From contig JADKJV010000003.1 in assembly GCA_016720825.1 (NCBI GenBank), positions 186,001-250,000 of the forward strand: a stretch of 64,000 bases of DNA, in the 5' to 3' direction. The first letter of the stretch is position 1; every line of letters begins with the position of its first letter. A program made the translations under genes and the position numbers. Below are positions 27,058 to 37,474 of the stretch, piece after piece. The DNA is from Chitinophagaceae bacterium. GTDB taxonomy: Bacteria; Bacteroidota; Bacteroidia; Chitinophagales; Chitinophagaceae. The notes beneath the pieces are model-generated. The model did no database searches, was not told where the DNA came from, and was given only the letters and a program-made list of their open reading frames with translations.

Positions 27058-27588
27058 ATGGCGAAGCTATACCCTAAAAAGACTGAAGCACCCAGAAAGT
27101 GGCTGGCAATCTATACCAGGCCGCGCTGGGAGAAAAAAGTGAACCGTTTACTGGAAGAAAAGGGCTTTGAAAGTTATTGCCCCCTGAATAAAGTAAGACG
27201 GAAATGGAGTGATCGTGTAAAAGTGGTGATGGAACCGCTTTTCAAATCATATGTATTTATCAAAGTATCAGAGGAAGATCGTGCAGCAGTCAGAATGACT
27301 CCCGGTGCTATCAATTTTGTTTACTGGCAGGGGAAACCCGCCGTAATCCGGGAAAAGGAAATCACAGCGATCAAAAGGTTCCTGGATGAGTATGAAAATG
27401 TGGAAGCAAGGCCCCTGACACTGCGGGTCAACCAGCGGGTGAGAATCACCGACGGAACCCTGATGGATCAGGAAGGTAAAGTGCTGGATATCAGACGCAA
27501 AACAGCCAAAGTAGCCATAGACAGCCTGGGCTATATTTTGGTAGCTTATATTGAAAGAAGTAAATTAACTTCGGCCCTGCCCAGGTAA
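27058..27588 (+). CDS. UpxY-type NusG-like transcription antiterminator
   Basis: 176 residues with a NusG N-terminal (NGN) domain (WLAIYTRPRWEKKVNRLLEEKGFESYCP, GAINFVYWQGKPAVI) and a C-terminal KOW-like domain (VRITDGTLMDQEGKVLDIRRKTAKVAID). UpxY proteins let polymerase read through the long capsule or exopolysaccharide operon they head. ATG 27058 is chosen; an in-frame GTG at 27049 is also possible. It is the first gene after the locus promoter, followed by wza-like and wzc-like genes. Confidence 0.92.
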   Translation: MAKLYPKKTEAPRKWLAIYTRPRWEKKVNRLLEEKGFESYCPLNKVRRKWSDRVKVVMEPLFKSYVFIKVSEEDRAAVRMTPGAINFVYWQGKPAVIREKEITAIKRFLDEYENVEARPLTLRVNQRVRITDGTLMDQEGKVLDIRRKTAKVAIDSLGYILVAYIERSKLTSALPR

Positions 27589-27620
27589 TACATTATTAGC
27601 TTTATATCAATATCGTATCA

Positions 27621-28388
27621 ATGAAATTTCTGCGGTTTATAGTTTGGATGGCCCCCCTGTATATTTTTTCGTGTAAAGCCCCTCAACAACTACCCGGTTA
27701 CCTGGAACATGTACCGGACACAACGGGCAAGTTATCACTGGTTATCCCTGAACTTAAAATTGAAAAAAACGACCTGCTTTCAATCCAGGTCTACAGCCTT
27801 AGTACCAAACCTGAAATAGATCTGTTATATAATATACAGACTCCGGCAGGCCAGACTGCTGCGTCAAGCGGTTTCCTGGTTGATAATGCCGGCAATATTG
27901 AGTATCCGCGTCTCGGCGTTTTTCATGCTGAAGGATTAACCAAACAGGAACTGGCGAATGCCATTAAAAAAAGACTGACTGAACCGGTAGAATTACTCCG
28001 TGATCCCACAGTGATCATCAGGTTCATCAATTTCAAAGTGACTGTTCTCGGAGAAGTGCAGCGGTCCGGAACAATTCCTGTAGCCGGTGAAAGGATTACC
28101 ATCCTCGAAGCCATCGGGCTTTCAGGAGATATCACCCGCTTTGGAAAAAAAGACGGTGTGAAAGTAATCCGCGAAGTGGATGGCAAACGTGAAATCGGAA
28201 AAATTGATCTTACTGATAAGAATCTTTTTGAGTCCCCTTATTATAACCTGAAGCAAAACGATGTGGTGCTGGTGGAATCCACCAAAGAAAGGGCTAAACA
28301 GGAGAACCAGTCTATCGTTGCCCAACGCATCAGCATAGCACTCGGCATCATCACATCGGCTGCTTTTATTTATAACATTTTCAAATAA
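27621..28388 (+). CDS. Polysaccharide export outer-membrane lipoprotein (Wza-like)
   Basis: 255 residues. A lipoprotein signal ends at Cys18 (YIFSC). It is followed by the Poly_export domain (IEKNDLLSIQVYSLS, GNIEYPRLGVFHAEGLTKQEL) and one SLBB domain (KVTVLGEVQRSGTIPVAGERITILEAIGLSGDI). A hydrophobic C-terminal helix (SIALGIITSAAFIYNIF) could cross the outer membrane, as in Wza. It forms the export channel, working with the downstream Wzc-like kinase. Confidence 0.92.
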   Translation: MKFLRFIVWMAPLYIFSCKAPQQLPGYLEHVPDTTGKLSLVIPELKIEKNDLLSIQVYSLSTKPEIDLLYNIQTPAGQTAASSGFLVDNAGNIEYPRLGVFHAEGLTKQELANAIKKRLTEPVELLRDPTVIIRFINFKVTVLGEVQRSGTIPVAGERITILEAIGLSGDITRFGKKDGVKVIREVDGKREIGKIDLTDKNLFESPYYNLKQNDVVLVESTKERAKQENQSIVAQRISIALGIITSAAFIYNIFK

Positions 28389-28392
28389 GCGC

Positions 28393-30840
28393 TTGGAGAA
28401 TAATAAACCGACCATCAATCAGTCGCACGAACAGCAGATCTGGAATAAAAGTGAACTCTGGACATTGAGTCTGAGGGATCTCTTTTACAAGTATGTCAGA
28501 TTCCTGCCCCTGTTTATTTTATCGGTGGCTTTTGCCCTGCTGATAGCTTACGTATACCTGCGTTACAGCACACCTACATACAGCGTGAATGGAACCATGC
28601 TGATCAAAAGCGAACAGCAACGGGGCGGATCACGTTCCGATAAGTTTGAGGATATCCTCGGTAATAACAAGTCGCAGAACATCCAGAGCGAAATTGAGGT
28701 ACTGAAATCACTGCCCCTGATGAAAAGGGTGGTGGACAGCCTCAACCTGCAGTTCAGCTATAATGCCATCGGCAAAATCAGGACGGTCAACATTTACAAA
28801 CAGGGGCCTTTCCTGATCCAGGCTTTCAAGATCAACGATTCATCCATCCGTTTTTCACTCAAAGTGAAATTCCTGAATGACCAGCAGTTCAAACTGAACG
28901 AAGAAAAGAATACATTCAAAATAGGGGAGGTGTTCACCAACCAGTATGGAACATTCCGGCTGGTCAGGAATCCCCAGGTGCCCATGGGCAAGGATTATAC
29001 GGTTGACTGGCAACCTACCGATGCGGCTGCTTCAGGTTTTATCGGTGCTTTACAGATCACGCCTAAAACACAGGGTACCGGTATCCTGAATGTTACCATG
29101 GTATCCACCAACTCCCAGCTCGGGGCTGATGTAGTGAACAAACTCATGTACCAGTATGGTATTTTCAGCGTGGAGCAAAACCAGAAAAGTTCAGACCAGA
29201 TCCTGGATTTCATTTCCGGGCAGCTGGCAAAATACAGGCACATCCGTGACAGTTTCCAGACTGACCTGCTGCGATATAAATTAGAAACCAGTTTGATTGA
29301 TGTGGAAACACAAACCGGTAACTATTTCGGGAGCATCAGTGTTACTGACAAATTTGTAAACGACCAGACGATTAGTCTCGGTATTGCTGAAACGCTCAGT
29401 GATTACCTGAAGGATAAGAAAAACGAATTCTCCAAGCTGGTGGTTCCTTCATCACTTGGACTTACAGACCTTGCCCTGAATAATATGGTGGGTGAGTATA
29501 ACAAATTGCAATTCGACCGCCAGGACCTGCTCAATGCCAATGTGCCGGTTACCAACCCGGTGGTGGTGGAGATCACCCAAAAGATTGAAAAAATGCGCGG
29601 CAGTATCATGGAAGTACTGCGCACGATTAAAAGCACCATTGCCAAAGGCATTGATCATACCCGTGGTATCAGTGATGTAAATGTCCAGCAGCTGAAAGAA
29701 CTTCCGAAAAAAGAGAAAGGCGAGCTGGATATCAAGCAGGGTTTGGAAACTTACCTGGGACTGATCAAAATCCTGGAAGAAAAACAAGTGGAGACTTCCA
29801 TCGCCCGTGCTTCCACTTTAGCGAATTCAGATGTGATCAGCGATGCTGTACCAACTTCAGTTCCGGTGAAGCCAAACAGGAAGGCGATCAGGATTCTTGC
29901 TATTTTACTTGGTCTTGGTTTGCCCGCCATGTTCATCTTCGTAGGTGAAATCCTGAATGATAAAGTCAGTACGCGCTTTGATATCGAGAAAATCACGCCT
30001 GTTCCCATCCTGGGGGAAATCGGGCACTCTTATTCAGACCAGACGCTGGTGGTAAATAAAACCACAAGGAGCATGGTGGCTGAGCAATTCCGTATTATCC
30101 GGTCGAACCTGCAGTATATCCTTAACCAGCAGAAAAAATCGGTGATACTCGTTACCTCTTCGTTCAGCGGTGAGGGTAAATCATACGTATCAACCAACAT
30201 GGGTGCGGTACTGGCGCTGGCCGGACGCAAAACCGTCATGCTTGAATTTGATATCCGGAAACCAAAAATGCTCTCCGGGCTGGGTATACCCAAAGGCCCC
30301 GGTATTTCTAATTTCCTGGTAGGGAAAGCTGACTTAGCCGACCTCGTTAAACCGGTTCCTGATCATGAGAACTTATTTGTAATCGGTTGCGGTCCCATCC
30401 CCCCGAATCCGGCTGAATTATTACTCGATCCCCGCGTGGAAGAAATGTTCACCTGGCTGAAAGAGAATTTTGATATTGTACTGGTGGATACTGCACCCGT
30501 AGGAATGGTAAGTGATGCGATGACGCTCAGCAAATTTGCTGACTGTACATTGTATCTGGTTCGCCAGGGGCATACATTCAAAAAACAGATCGCACTTATT
30601 GATGAGTTCTATCAGGATAATAAACTCCCTAAAGTTTCCATTATTATCAATGACGTAAAAGTGAAAGCCGGATATGGCTATTACGGTTACGGCCGTTACG
30701 GATACGGATATGGTTACGGTTACGGTAGTTATTACGAAGAAGAAACACCTCCTGCCAATTTCCTGGAACGGATAACTAATTTCCTGGATGTCCGTCGCTT
30801 TATTCCTGGTTTCCGGAAAAAGAGCAAGAAGAAAAAGTAA
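28393..30840 (+). CDS. Wzc-like polysaccharide co-polymerase with BY-kinase domain
   Basis: 815 residues. An N-terminal Wzz domain has membrane segments near residues 35-60 and 495-520 around a coiled-coil periplasmic region. A cytoplasmic tyrosine-kinase domain follows, with Walker A SGEGKS near 593, Walker A' VMLEFDIRKP near 615 and Walker B IVLVDTAP near 695. The C-terminal tyrosine cluster (about 760-785) is a GY-repeat with around 13 Tyr and acidic residues, the autophosphorylation tail. The start is TTG at 28393, 4 bp after the previous stop. It controls chain length and export; the CpsB-like phosphatase at 60.8 kb probably reverses phosphorylation. Confidence 0.93.
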   Translation: MENNKPTINQSHEQQIWNKSELWTLSLRDLFYKYVRFLPLFILSVAFALLIAYVYLRYSTPTYSVNGTMLIKSEQQRGGSRSDKFEDILGNNKSQNIQSEIEVLKSLPLMKRVVDSLNLQFSYNAIGKIRTVNIYKQGPFLIQAFKINDSSIRFSLKVKFLNDQQFKLNEEKNTFKIGEVFTNQYGTFRLVRNPQVPMGKDYTVDWQPTDAAASGFIGALQITPKTQGTGILNVTMVSTNSQLGADVVNKLMYQYGIFSVEQNQKSSDQILDFISGQLAKYRHIRDSFQTDLLRYKLETSLIDVETQTGNYFGSISVTDKFVNDQTISLGIAETLSDYLKDKKNEFSKLVVPSSLGLTDLALNNMVGEYNKLQFDRQDLLNANVPVTNPVVVEITQKIEKMRGSIMEVLRTIKSTIAKGIDHTRGISDVNVQQLKELPKKEKGELDIKQGLETYLGLIKILEEKQVETSIARASTLANSDVISDAVPTSVPVKPNRKAIRILAILLGLGLPAMFIFVGEILNDKVSTRFDIEKITPVPILGEIGHSYSDQTLVVNKTTRSMVAEQFRIIRSNLQYILNQQKKSVILVTSSFSGEGKSYVSTNMGAVLALAGRKTVMLEFDIRKPKMLSGLGIPKGPGISNFLVGKADLADLVKPVPDHENLFVIGCGPIPPNPAELLLDPRVEEMFTWLKENFDIVLVDTAPVGMVSDAMTLSKFADCTLYLVRQGHTFKKQIALIDEFYQDNKLPKVSIIINDVKVKAGYGYYGYGRYGYGYGYGYGSYYEEETPPANFLERITNFLDVRRFIPGFRKKSKKKK

Positions 30841-30854
30841 AGGGAGATTTCCTT

Positions 30855-31810
30855 ATGAAGGTTTTAGTGACAGGCGGAGCCGGCTTTATCGGCTCCAATA
30901 TTTCCGGCAAATTATTGTCGGATCCCCGCGTTACGCATGTACGTGTACTCGATAACCTGGCAACAGGTTCCATGGATAACATCAGGAATTCATGGACAAC
31001 CCTGCTTTTGAATTCGTGAAAGGGGATATCAGGGATTATGAAACCTGTTTGCAGGCCTGTGATGGAATGGATGTGATCACCCACCAGGCTGCCCTTGGTT
31101 CTGTTCCCCGTTCTATCAACGATCCCGTTACTTCCAATAATGTCAATATCACCGGCACATTGCACATGTTCACTGCCGCAAAAGAAAAAGGCATTAAGCG
31201 ACTGGTATATGCAGCCAGTTCTTCAACGTACGGAGATCATCCCGGACTTCCTAAAGTGGAAGACAAGATCGGCAACCCGCTTTCGCCTTACGCGGTTACC
31301 AAATACGTGAATGAATTATATGCAAGGGTCTATGCCAGCCTGTACGGTATGGAACTGATCGGCCTTCGCTATTTTAATATTTTCGGACCGAAACAAAACC
31401 CCCGCGGCCCCTATGCCGCAGTGATCCCTCTTTTTGCAGAGGCATTACTTAAAAATGAAGCTCCCACTATCAACGGCGATGGATTGCACAGCCGTGACTT
31501 TACTTATGTTGACAATGCTGTTGAAGCAAATATCCTGTCACTGTTTACAACAAATAAGGAAGCGGTAAACCAGGTCTATAATATCGCCTGCGGTGAACAA
31601 ACTTCACTGCTTGAACTTTTTGAAGGACTCCGGAAGGAAGCGGGCACCAGCCTGCAACCGGTATTCGGACCGGAAAGACTGGGCGATGTAAAACACAGTC
31701 TGGCTGATATTTCCAAAGCCACTTCTTTGCTGGGGTATGCAGCTAAAGTTCCGGTGAGTACAGGGCTCAGGCAGACTTTTAAATGGTATAAAGACCATTT
31801 TAATAAATAA
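30855..31810 (+). CDS. UDP-HexNAc 4-epimerase, WbpP-like (one-base frameshift)
   Basis: A short-chain dehydrogenase of 318 residues once repaired. The first 45 codons (ATG 30855, [12 protein letters not shown] loop, LDNLATGSMDNIR) lead into another frame that continues FMDNPAFEFVKGD. The break is at GGAA near 30987: one extra A restores continuity. HQAALGSVPRSI, SSSTYGD and YAVTK (Tyr-x3-Lys) match WbpP-type UDP-GlcNAc/GalNAc 4-epimerases. The product would supply GalNAc-type precursors. Probable sequencing error. Confidence 0.85.
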
Positions 31811-32866
31811 ATGAAGCGTACGATTATCATAACCGGCGGTGCCGGTTTTATCGGCTCACATGTTGTCAGGTTATTTGTAAACAAATACCCGGATTACCTT
31901 ATTGTGAACCTCGATGCGCTGACGTATGCCGGTAATCTGGAAAACCTAAGGGATATAGATGGTTCACCGAACTATGTTTTTGAAAAGGCAAATATCCAGG
32001 ATACCGCCGCCATTGATGCAGTGTTTGAGAAATACAGCCCCGACGGGATTTTACATCTTGCGGCCGAATCACATGTTGACCGGTCCATCATGTCGCCGAT
32101 GGATTTTGTTTATACCAATGTGATCGGCACGGTAAACCTGTTGAATACCGCTAAAAAATACTGGGGTCCTGATTACAGCGGCAAAAAATTCTATCATATA
32201 TCCACCGATGAAGTTTTCGGTGCATTGGGCAGTACAGGTTTCTTTACAGAAGAAACAGCGTATGATCCCAATTCCCCTTACTCAGCTTCCAAAGCAGCAT
32301 CGGATCATTTTGTAAGGGCTTACGGTGAAACCTATGGTTTGCCGGTTGTGGTGACCAATTGTTCCAACAACTACGGGCCAAATCATTTTCCGGAAAAGCT
32401 GATTCCGCTTTTCATCAATAATATTATTAACGGGAAGCCACTTCCGGTGTACGGGGATGGTTTATACACCCGTGACTGGTTATATGTAAAAGACCATGCA
32501 AGAGCCATTGATACTGTATATCACCACGGTAAAACTGGTGAAACATATAATATCGGCGGATTCAATGAATGGAAGAATATTGACCTGGTGAAACTGCTTT
32601 GCAGGCTGATGGATGAAAAATTCGGACGGGAAGCAGGCAGCAGTGAGAAACTGATTACTTATGTGAAAGACAGGCCGGGGCACGACCGCCGGTATGCCAT
32701 TGATGCCACGAAGATCAGTAAAGAACTGGGATGGAAACCATCCGTAACTTTTGAAGAAGGACTGGCGCTTACTATTGACTGGTACTTGTCGAATGCCGAA
32801 TGGCTGCAGCATGTAACCAGCGGAACTTATATGCAGTATTATGATACCCAATATGCAAAACGTTAG
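31811..32866 (+). CDS. rfbB: dTDP-glucose 4,6-dehydratase
   Basis: 351 residues with the NAD loop GGAGFIGSH, catalytic STDEVFG (Asp-Glu pair) and [10 protein letters not shown] (Tyr-x3-Lys), plus [10 protein letters not shown], all diagnostic of RfbB/RmlB. It converts dTDP-glucose to dTDP-4-keto-6-deoxyglucose. It starts immediately after the epimerase stop and is followed 3 bp later by rfbA. Genes for RfbC and RfbD are not in the window, so dTDP-rhamnose synthesis cannot be concluded from this locus alone. Confidence 0.95.
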   Translation: MKRTIIITGGAGFIGSHVVRLFVNKYPDYLIVNLDALTYAGNLENLRDIDGSPNYVFEKANIQDTAAIDAVFEKYSPDGILHLAAESHVDRSIMSPMDFVYTNVIGTVNLLNTAKKYWGPDYSGKKFYHISTDEVFGALGSTGFFTEETAYDPNSPYSASKAASDHFVRAYGETYGLPVVVTNCSNNYGPNHFPEKLIPLFINNIINGKPLPVYGDGLYTRDWLYVKDHARAIDTVYHHGKTGETYNIGGFNEWKNIDLVKLLCRLMDEKFGREAGSSEKLITYVKDRPGHDRRYAIDATKISKELGWKPSVTFEEGLALTIDWYLSNAEWLQHVTSGTYMQYYDTQYAKR

Positions 32867-32869
32867 CTT

Positions 32870-33730
32870 ATGAAAGGGATCATTCTTGCCGGTGGATCCG
32901 GCACACGCCTTTACCCGATTACCAAAGCTGTCAGTAAACAGCTGATGCCGGTATATGATAAACCCATGATTTATTATCCGCTGTCAGTTTTAATGATGGC
33001 GGGCATACGGGAGATACTGATCATCACCACTCCGGAAGATAACCCCCAGTTCCGCCGTCTCCTTGGTGATGGCAGCCAGGTTGGCTGCGAATTCCATTAC
33101 GCAGTGCAGGAAGTGCCTAACGGACTTGCCCAGGCATTTGTAATCGGTGAGGATTTTATCGGGAAAGACAAAGTAGCGCTGATACTGGGTGACAATATTT
33201 TCTACGGTACAGGTCTTGATAAACAACTCAGTTCACTCACGGAAGTGGATGGTGGATATGTGTTTGCTTACCAGGTGAGCGACCCGGAGCGGTATGGTGT
33301 GGTTGAGTTTGATAAAAACTTTGATGCGGTGTCTATCGAAGAAAAACCGGCCAGCCCCAAATCGAATTTTGCGGTGCCCGGATTATACTTTTACGATAAT
33401 GAAGTTGTGTCAATAGCCAAATCGCTCAGGCCTTCTGTGCGTGGTGAGTACGAAATCACCGATGTGAACAAGGCATATCTTGAAAAAAACAAACTGCACG
33501 TTTCTATACTTGACCGGGGAACCGCCTGGCTGGATACCGGTACTTTTGATTCACTGAACGATGCAGGAGAATTTATCCGGGTCATTGAAAAACGCCAGGC
33601 CACTAAAATCGGATGCATAGAAGAAATCGCTTATAAAAAAGGATTTATCAACCGCACACAACTACTTGGCCTCGCAGAAGGACTGGCAAAAAGTGGATAC
33701 GGAATGTATTTAAAATCAATTCCAGTATAA
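32870..33730 (+). CDS. rfbA: Glucose-1-phosphate thymidylyltransferase
   Basis: 286 residues, normal for RfbA/RmlA. N-terminal [31 protein letters not shown], then LGDNIFYG (metal-binding Asp), [19 protein letters not shown] and [10 protein letters not shown]. It makes dTDP-glucose from glucose-1-phosphate and dTTP for the adjacent RfbB. Confidence 0.96.
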   Translation: MKGIILAGGSGTRLYPITKAVSKQLMPVYDKPMIYYPLSVLMMAGIREILIITTPEDNPQFRRLLGDGSQVGCEFHYAVQEVPNGLAQAFVIGEDFIGKDKVALILGDNIFYGTGLDKQLSSLTEVDGGYVFAYQVSDPERYGVVEFDKNFDAVSIEEKPASPKSNFAVPGLYFYDNEVVSIAKSLRPSVRGEYEITDVNKAYLEKNKLHVSILDRGTAWLDTGTFDSLNDAGEFIRVIEKRQATKIGCIEEIAYKKGFINRTQLLGLAEGLAKSGYGMYLKSIPV

Positions 33731-33825
33731 AATAGTGCCAGTCATTCGTTTTTCCGGCTCTGAAAATTATATTGCAGATCCAGGGTTTAAAACCTGCAAT
33801 AGTCCTATAGACAAATTCATATCCA

Positions 33826-35089
33826 TTGTTACGACTTCTTAAGTCTTTCTCAGTGTATGCAGTTTCCATTGGTATCAATGCGTTACTGTATTTTGTGACC
33901 ACTTCATTCCTCACCCACCATTTATCGGAATACGATTATGGTGTAATCAATTTATACAGCGCGCTCAGTATCTTCCTCATGCCCTTCATCGGCCTGGGAA
34001 TCTCGTTTACGCTCACCGTTGACTATTTCAAAATGGATGAGCAGCAGTTCAGGAAACGATTCACCAATGCGATGATGGTCCCGCTCATTACGGCTGGTAT
34101 CCTTACCGTGGTTTTTGCCGTTATTTACCCGTTTATCCAGCACCTGATTAAGGTGAATCTCTTTTGCGATCCTTATGCCCTTCACTTGTGCACTTGTTGT
34201 GCTCAATGATGTGATCCTGCATATGATCCGCAATAAAGGCAAACACTTTCTGTTCATGGGCTTTTCTATTTCCCGCACCGTGCTGGAAACCGCAGTAACC
34301 CTGTTGCTGGTAATCGGTTTGTCGTGGGGCTGGACGGGCAGGCTGTCAGGCTCTTTGACCGCGATGATTGTATTCGGTCTTGTGTCAGTGTTGCTGATCA
34401 GGCAATGGAAATTTTACAACGGCCGTTTTGAGAAAAAAGAATTCAGGGACGTGGTTGTAACAGGGTTGCCGTTTATTCCCGAGCGGCTGGCCATCTTTGT
34501 ATTGTCTTATTCCGACCGTTTTTTCATAGACTATTTCAATGGTATCAGGGATGTGGGCTATTACAGTGTAGGTGCACAGATTGCGCTCGTGGTGAATATG
34601 TCAATTCTTGTGCTGATCAATGTTTTCCATCCCATGGTGATTAAAAAACTGACGGCAGAAGTGATTGATCACCGTTCTGTGCGTATTTACACCTGGATAT
34701 TTATTGGTGTATCGGCATTGGTTACCGGCTTTTTGATTTTCATGGTGCCTGTGATCTTCCAGTATTTTATCGGCCCTGCCTTCCAGCCCGGTAAGATTTA
34801 TGCAATCAATTTATCCATCGGTTATTTCCTGTGGGCAGTATATAACGCTTTTTTCCCTTTCCTGCTGAGCGAAAGGAAAAACAAAACACTGATGACCATT
34901 TCTATCGCAGGAATGGCAGCCAGTCTCGGACTGAATTATTATAATGTAAGCCATTATGGATCTATCGGTGCCACATACACCAGCATGGCAGTAAACGGAC
35001 TGATGGCCGTAATGATTATCTATGCAGCAAACCGGACCTACCCGATGAAAAATTTGTTCAAATTCAAGGCAACTCCCGGCCATCCCTGA
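33826..35089 (+). CDS. Lipid-linked oligosaccharide flippase, Wzx/MATE-like (one-base frameshift)
   Basis: About 420 residues with roughly twelve hydrophobic segments once repaired. It starts at TTG 33826 (an in-frame TAG lies upstream and no ATG is available): LLKSFSVYAVSIGINALLYFVTTSFLTHHLSEYDYGVINLYS is typical of polysaccharide flippases. The frame breaks at the T4 run 34162-34165. Removing one T joins HLIKVNL to FAILMPFTCALVVLNDV. The second part includes GLPFIPERLAIFVLSYSDRFFIDYF. It would move undecaprenyl-linked repeat units across the inner membrane. Confidence 0.88.
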
Positions 35090-35095
35090 TAAATT

Positions 35096-36154
35096 ATGAA
35101 GCGCGTTTTACATGTTATAGATTCCCTGGGTGTGGGCGGTGCTGAAAAACTGCTGATCACCGTACTGCAGGAATTACCCGGATATGAATTGCACCTGATT
35201 GTTCTGAGCAAACCACATACACTGGAAAATGAAATCCCGGCGCATGTGAAATCCCGTTTATGCGACTTCCGGGTTAACAGGCAGCTGTTCCCGATGAGCC
35301 GCTATGTGAAAAGGTATATCCGGGAAAATCATATTGACATCGTTCACTCCCATTTATACTGGGCCAATGTTGTGTCGCGAATGGCGACACCCAAAAAAAT
35401 ACCCCTCTTTAACCATATCCAGGCAATCACCAGTGCCGCCAGTTATGAGATCAATAAAAAGACATGGTGGATTGAAAAATGGACGTATAAAAAAAGACAT
35501 CATATCATCGCAGTATCGAAAGAAGTACTGGATGATTTTGATAAGTGGATAAAACTCAAAGGGCCTTCCTCTGTGATGTATAACATCATTGATGAAAAAT
35601 ATTTTAAGGCACAGCCTAAAACATCTTTTTCTGAAAACGGATTGAAGATGGTGGCCGTGGGTAACCTGCGCTGGCAGAAAAATTATCCGTATTTACTGGA
35701 AGCTTTTAAAGGAATGCCCGCCGGTGTTGAACTGGATATTTATGGTGAAGGTGCATTGAGAGCTGAGTTCCAGGAAATCATTGACCGCGATAAATTACCG
35801 ATCAGGCTTTGCGGCATTCGCAATAACCTGGAAGAAATCCTTCCCGGTTATGATGTGGTGATCATGTGTTCATTGTATGAAGGATTTTCACTCGGACTGA
35901 TGGAAGCCATGGCCTGCGGCTTACCTGCATTACTTTCAGATATACCGGTTCTCAGGGAAGCAGGCGGTGATATTTCGCTTTACTTTAAACTCGATAATCC
36001 GGCCGATGCAGTAACCTGTGTGAAAGATGTACTGCAGCATAAAAATAAATTGCCTGAAATGTCCATACAGGCCTGGAACAGGGCCAGATCCATGGCCCGG
36101 AAAGATATGCTCATCCGCCAGCTTGATCAGTTATATAAGGATGCCTGTCGCTGA
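35096..36154 (+). CDS. Glycosyltransferase family 4 (copy 1 of a tandem pair)
   Basis: 352 residues of GT-B fold. The N-terminal donor loop is GVGGAEKL, and the C-terminal EGFSLGLMEAMACGLPALLSD supplies the conserved E-x7-E. Residues and order match the next glycosyltransferase almost throughout (VGNLR/K...KNYPYLLEAF, LDIYGEGALRAEFQEI), so the two arose by duplication. Acts on the cytoplasmic face on lipid-linked sugar; donor unknown. Confidence 0.88.
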   Translation: MKRVLHVIDSLGVGGAEKLLITVLQELPGYELHLIVLSKPHTLENEIPAHVKSRLCDFRVNRQLFPMSRYVKRYIRENHIDIVHSHLYWANVVSRMATPKKIPLFNHIQAITSAASYEINKKTWWIEKWTYKKRHHIIAVSKEVLDDFDKWIKLKGPSSVMYNIIDEKYFKAQPKTSFSENGLKMVAVGNLRWQKNYPYLLEAFKGMPAGVELDIYGEGALRAEFQEIIDRDKLPIRLCGIRNNLEEILPGYDVVIMCSLYEGFSLGLMEAMACGLPALLSDIPVLREAGGDISLYFKLDNPADAVTCVKDVLQHKNKLPEMSIQAWNRARSMARKDMLIRQLDQLYKDACR

Positions 36155-36175
36155 ACCCGTAAGTTTACGATAAAC

Positions 36176-36212
36176 GCACAGGGGTTTTTACTTACCCCCT
36201 GCAGGCATTTTT
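36176..36212 (+). terminator. Weak terminator-like hairpin between the paired glycosyltransferases
   Basis: CAGGGG (36179-36184) pairs with CCCCTG (36196-36201) around an AT-rich loop; a short T-run follows six bases later. It sits in the only intergenic gap over 150 bp in the first half of the locus. It may cause partial termination. Confidence 0.35.
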
Positions 36213-36322
36213 GCCCAATTAGCTGAGGAAAGGAGCGGATTAGTTTATAAGCCCGTTGATTGGTTATAATTTCGTAGTCGTTGCTGTTAAAGCCATCCAA
36301 TCCATGATTCTAAAACCGGACA

Positions 36323-37453
36323 ATGCCTGAAACCAATATTCTGCATATCATTGACACGCTTGGTGTTGGTGGTGCCGAGAAGGTGATGGTAGGTTGTGTA
36401 AACGGCCTTCCGGAGCTGAAGCATCATGTGATTTACCTCGGTGGATCAGACGCCATGAAGAAATTCCTGCCTGATTCCTGCAAGGTCACTTCCCTTAATT
36501 TACGTTCCAAGTTCGACCTGATGCGCTGTGTAATGGCAGTCAGGAAATATATCCGGAAAAATAATATAGATGTGGTCCACTCACATCTTTTCATGGGCAG
36601 TTTAGTAGCAAGACTTGCCACACCGAAGAAAGTAAAACTGTACACTACTATTCACAGCCTGGCCAGCCGAAATTATTTCGCCAACAGCCGCATCGCCAGG
36701 TGGATTGAAAAACGGGTCTACCGTCCCCATCATAACATCATTGCCATTTGTCATGAAGTGTTTGATGATTATAATAAATGTATAGGCGTCAAAGGCCCTT
36801 ACACGGTATTATATAATTATGTGGATGATAAATATTACCAGGCCGATTATAAGCGTGCCGCGTTTAAAGATGAATTCAGGATGGTGGCTGTTGGTAACCT
36901 GAAGAAAGCAAAAAATTATATGTACCTGCTGGAGGCATTCCGCTATATGCCCGACAGCGTTTCACTTGATATTTACGGTGCCGGTCCCCTCGAACATGAG
37001 TTGCAGGAAGTAATAACCCGGTATAGCCTGAATGTACGTTTATGCGGTGTACGGGATGATATACAGAATGTACTTCCCAAGTATGATGCATTCATCATGA
37101 GTTCCGTATTTGAAGGCCAGCCCATTTCACTATTGGAAGCCATGGCTTGCGGACTGCCAGCGATACTTTCCGATATTCCGGTGCTGCGTGAAGCCACCAA
37201 CAACAAAGGCGTATTCTACGATCTTAACAATGTTAAGGATCTTGTAAATAAAGTGGAAGCCATCTTATCTCACAAAGTAGACCTGGATGAGATTGCCCGT
37301 TCAAATTTTGAAAGGGTTAAACGGGTGGCAGGCCGCGATAACTATATGTATTTGCTCAGTAAGCTTTACCTGGCCAGCGAACCATCGCGGTTCAAACAAC
37401 CGCGGACTGCATTTGTCAAAACGCTGGCACCCCGTTTGCACTCTCCATCCTGA
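36323..37453 (+). CDS. Glycosyltransferase family 4 (copy 2 of a tandem pair)
   Basis: 376 residues; donor loop GVGGAEKV, E-x7-E in EGQPISLLEAMACGLPAILSD. Close paralogue of the preceding gene, with shared segments such as IDVVHSHLF, RWIEKRVY and VRLCGVRDDIQNVLP, but with a distinct basic C-terminal tail. A 168-bp gap with a TAATTTCG promoter-like box near 36276 precedes it, so it may have its own transcription start. Confidence 0.88.
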   Translation: MPETNILHIIDTLGVGGAEKVMVGCVNGLPELKHHVIYLGGSDAMKKFLPDSCKVTSLNLRSKFDLMRCVMAVRKYIRKNNIDVVHSHLFMGSLVARLATPKKVKLYTTIHSLASRNYFANSRIARWIEKRVYRPHHNIIAICHEVFDDYNKCIGVKGPYTVLYNYVDDKYYQADYKRAAFKDEFRMVAVGNLKKAKNYMYLLEAFRYMPDSVSLDIYGAGPLEHELQEVITRYSLNVRLCGVRDDIQNVLPKYDAFIMSSVFEGQPISLLEAMACGLPAILSDIPVLREATNNKGVFYDLNNVKDLVNKVEAILSHKVDLDEIARSNFERVKRVAGRDNYMYLLSKLYLASEPSRFKQPRTAFVKTLAPRLHSPS

Positions 37454-37474
37454 TAGCAAACGAATTTGCACTAC

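Noticed and set aside
31811..33730. Complete dTDP-rhamnose pathway
   Set aside because: Only RfbA and RfbB are present; no RfbC or RfbD homologue was found in the window.
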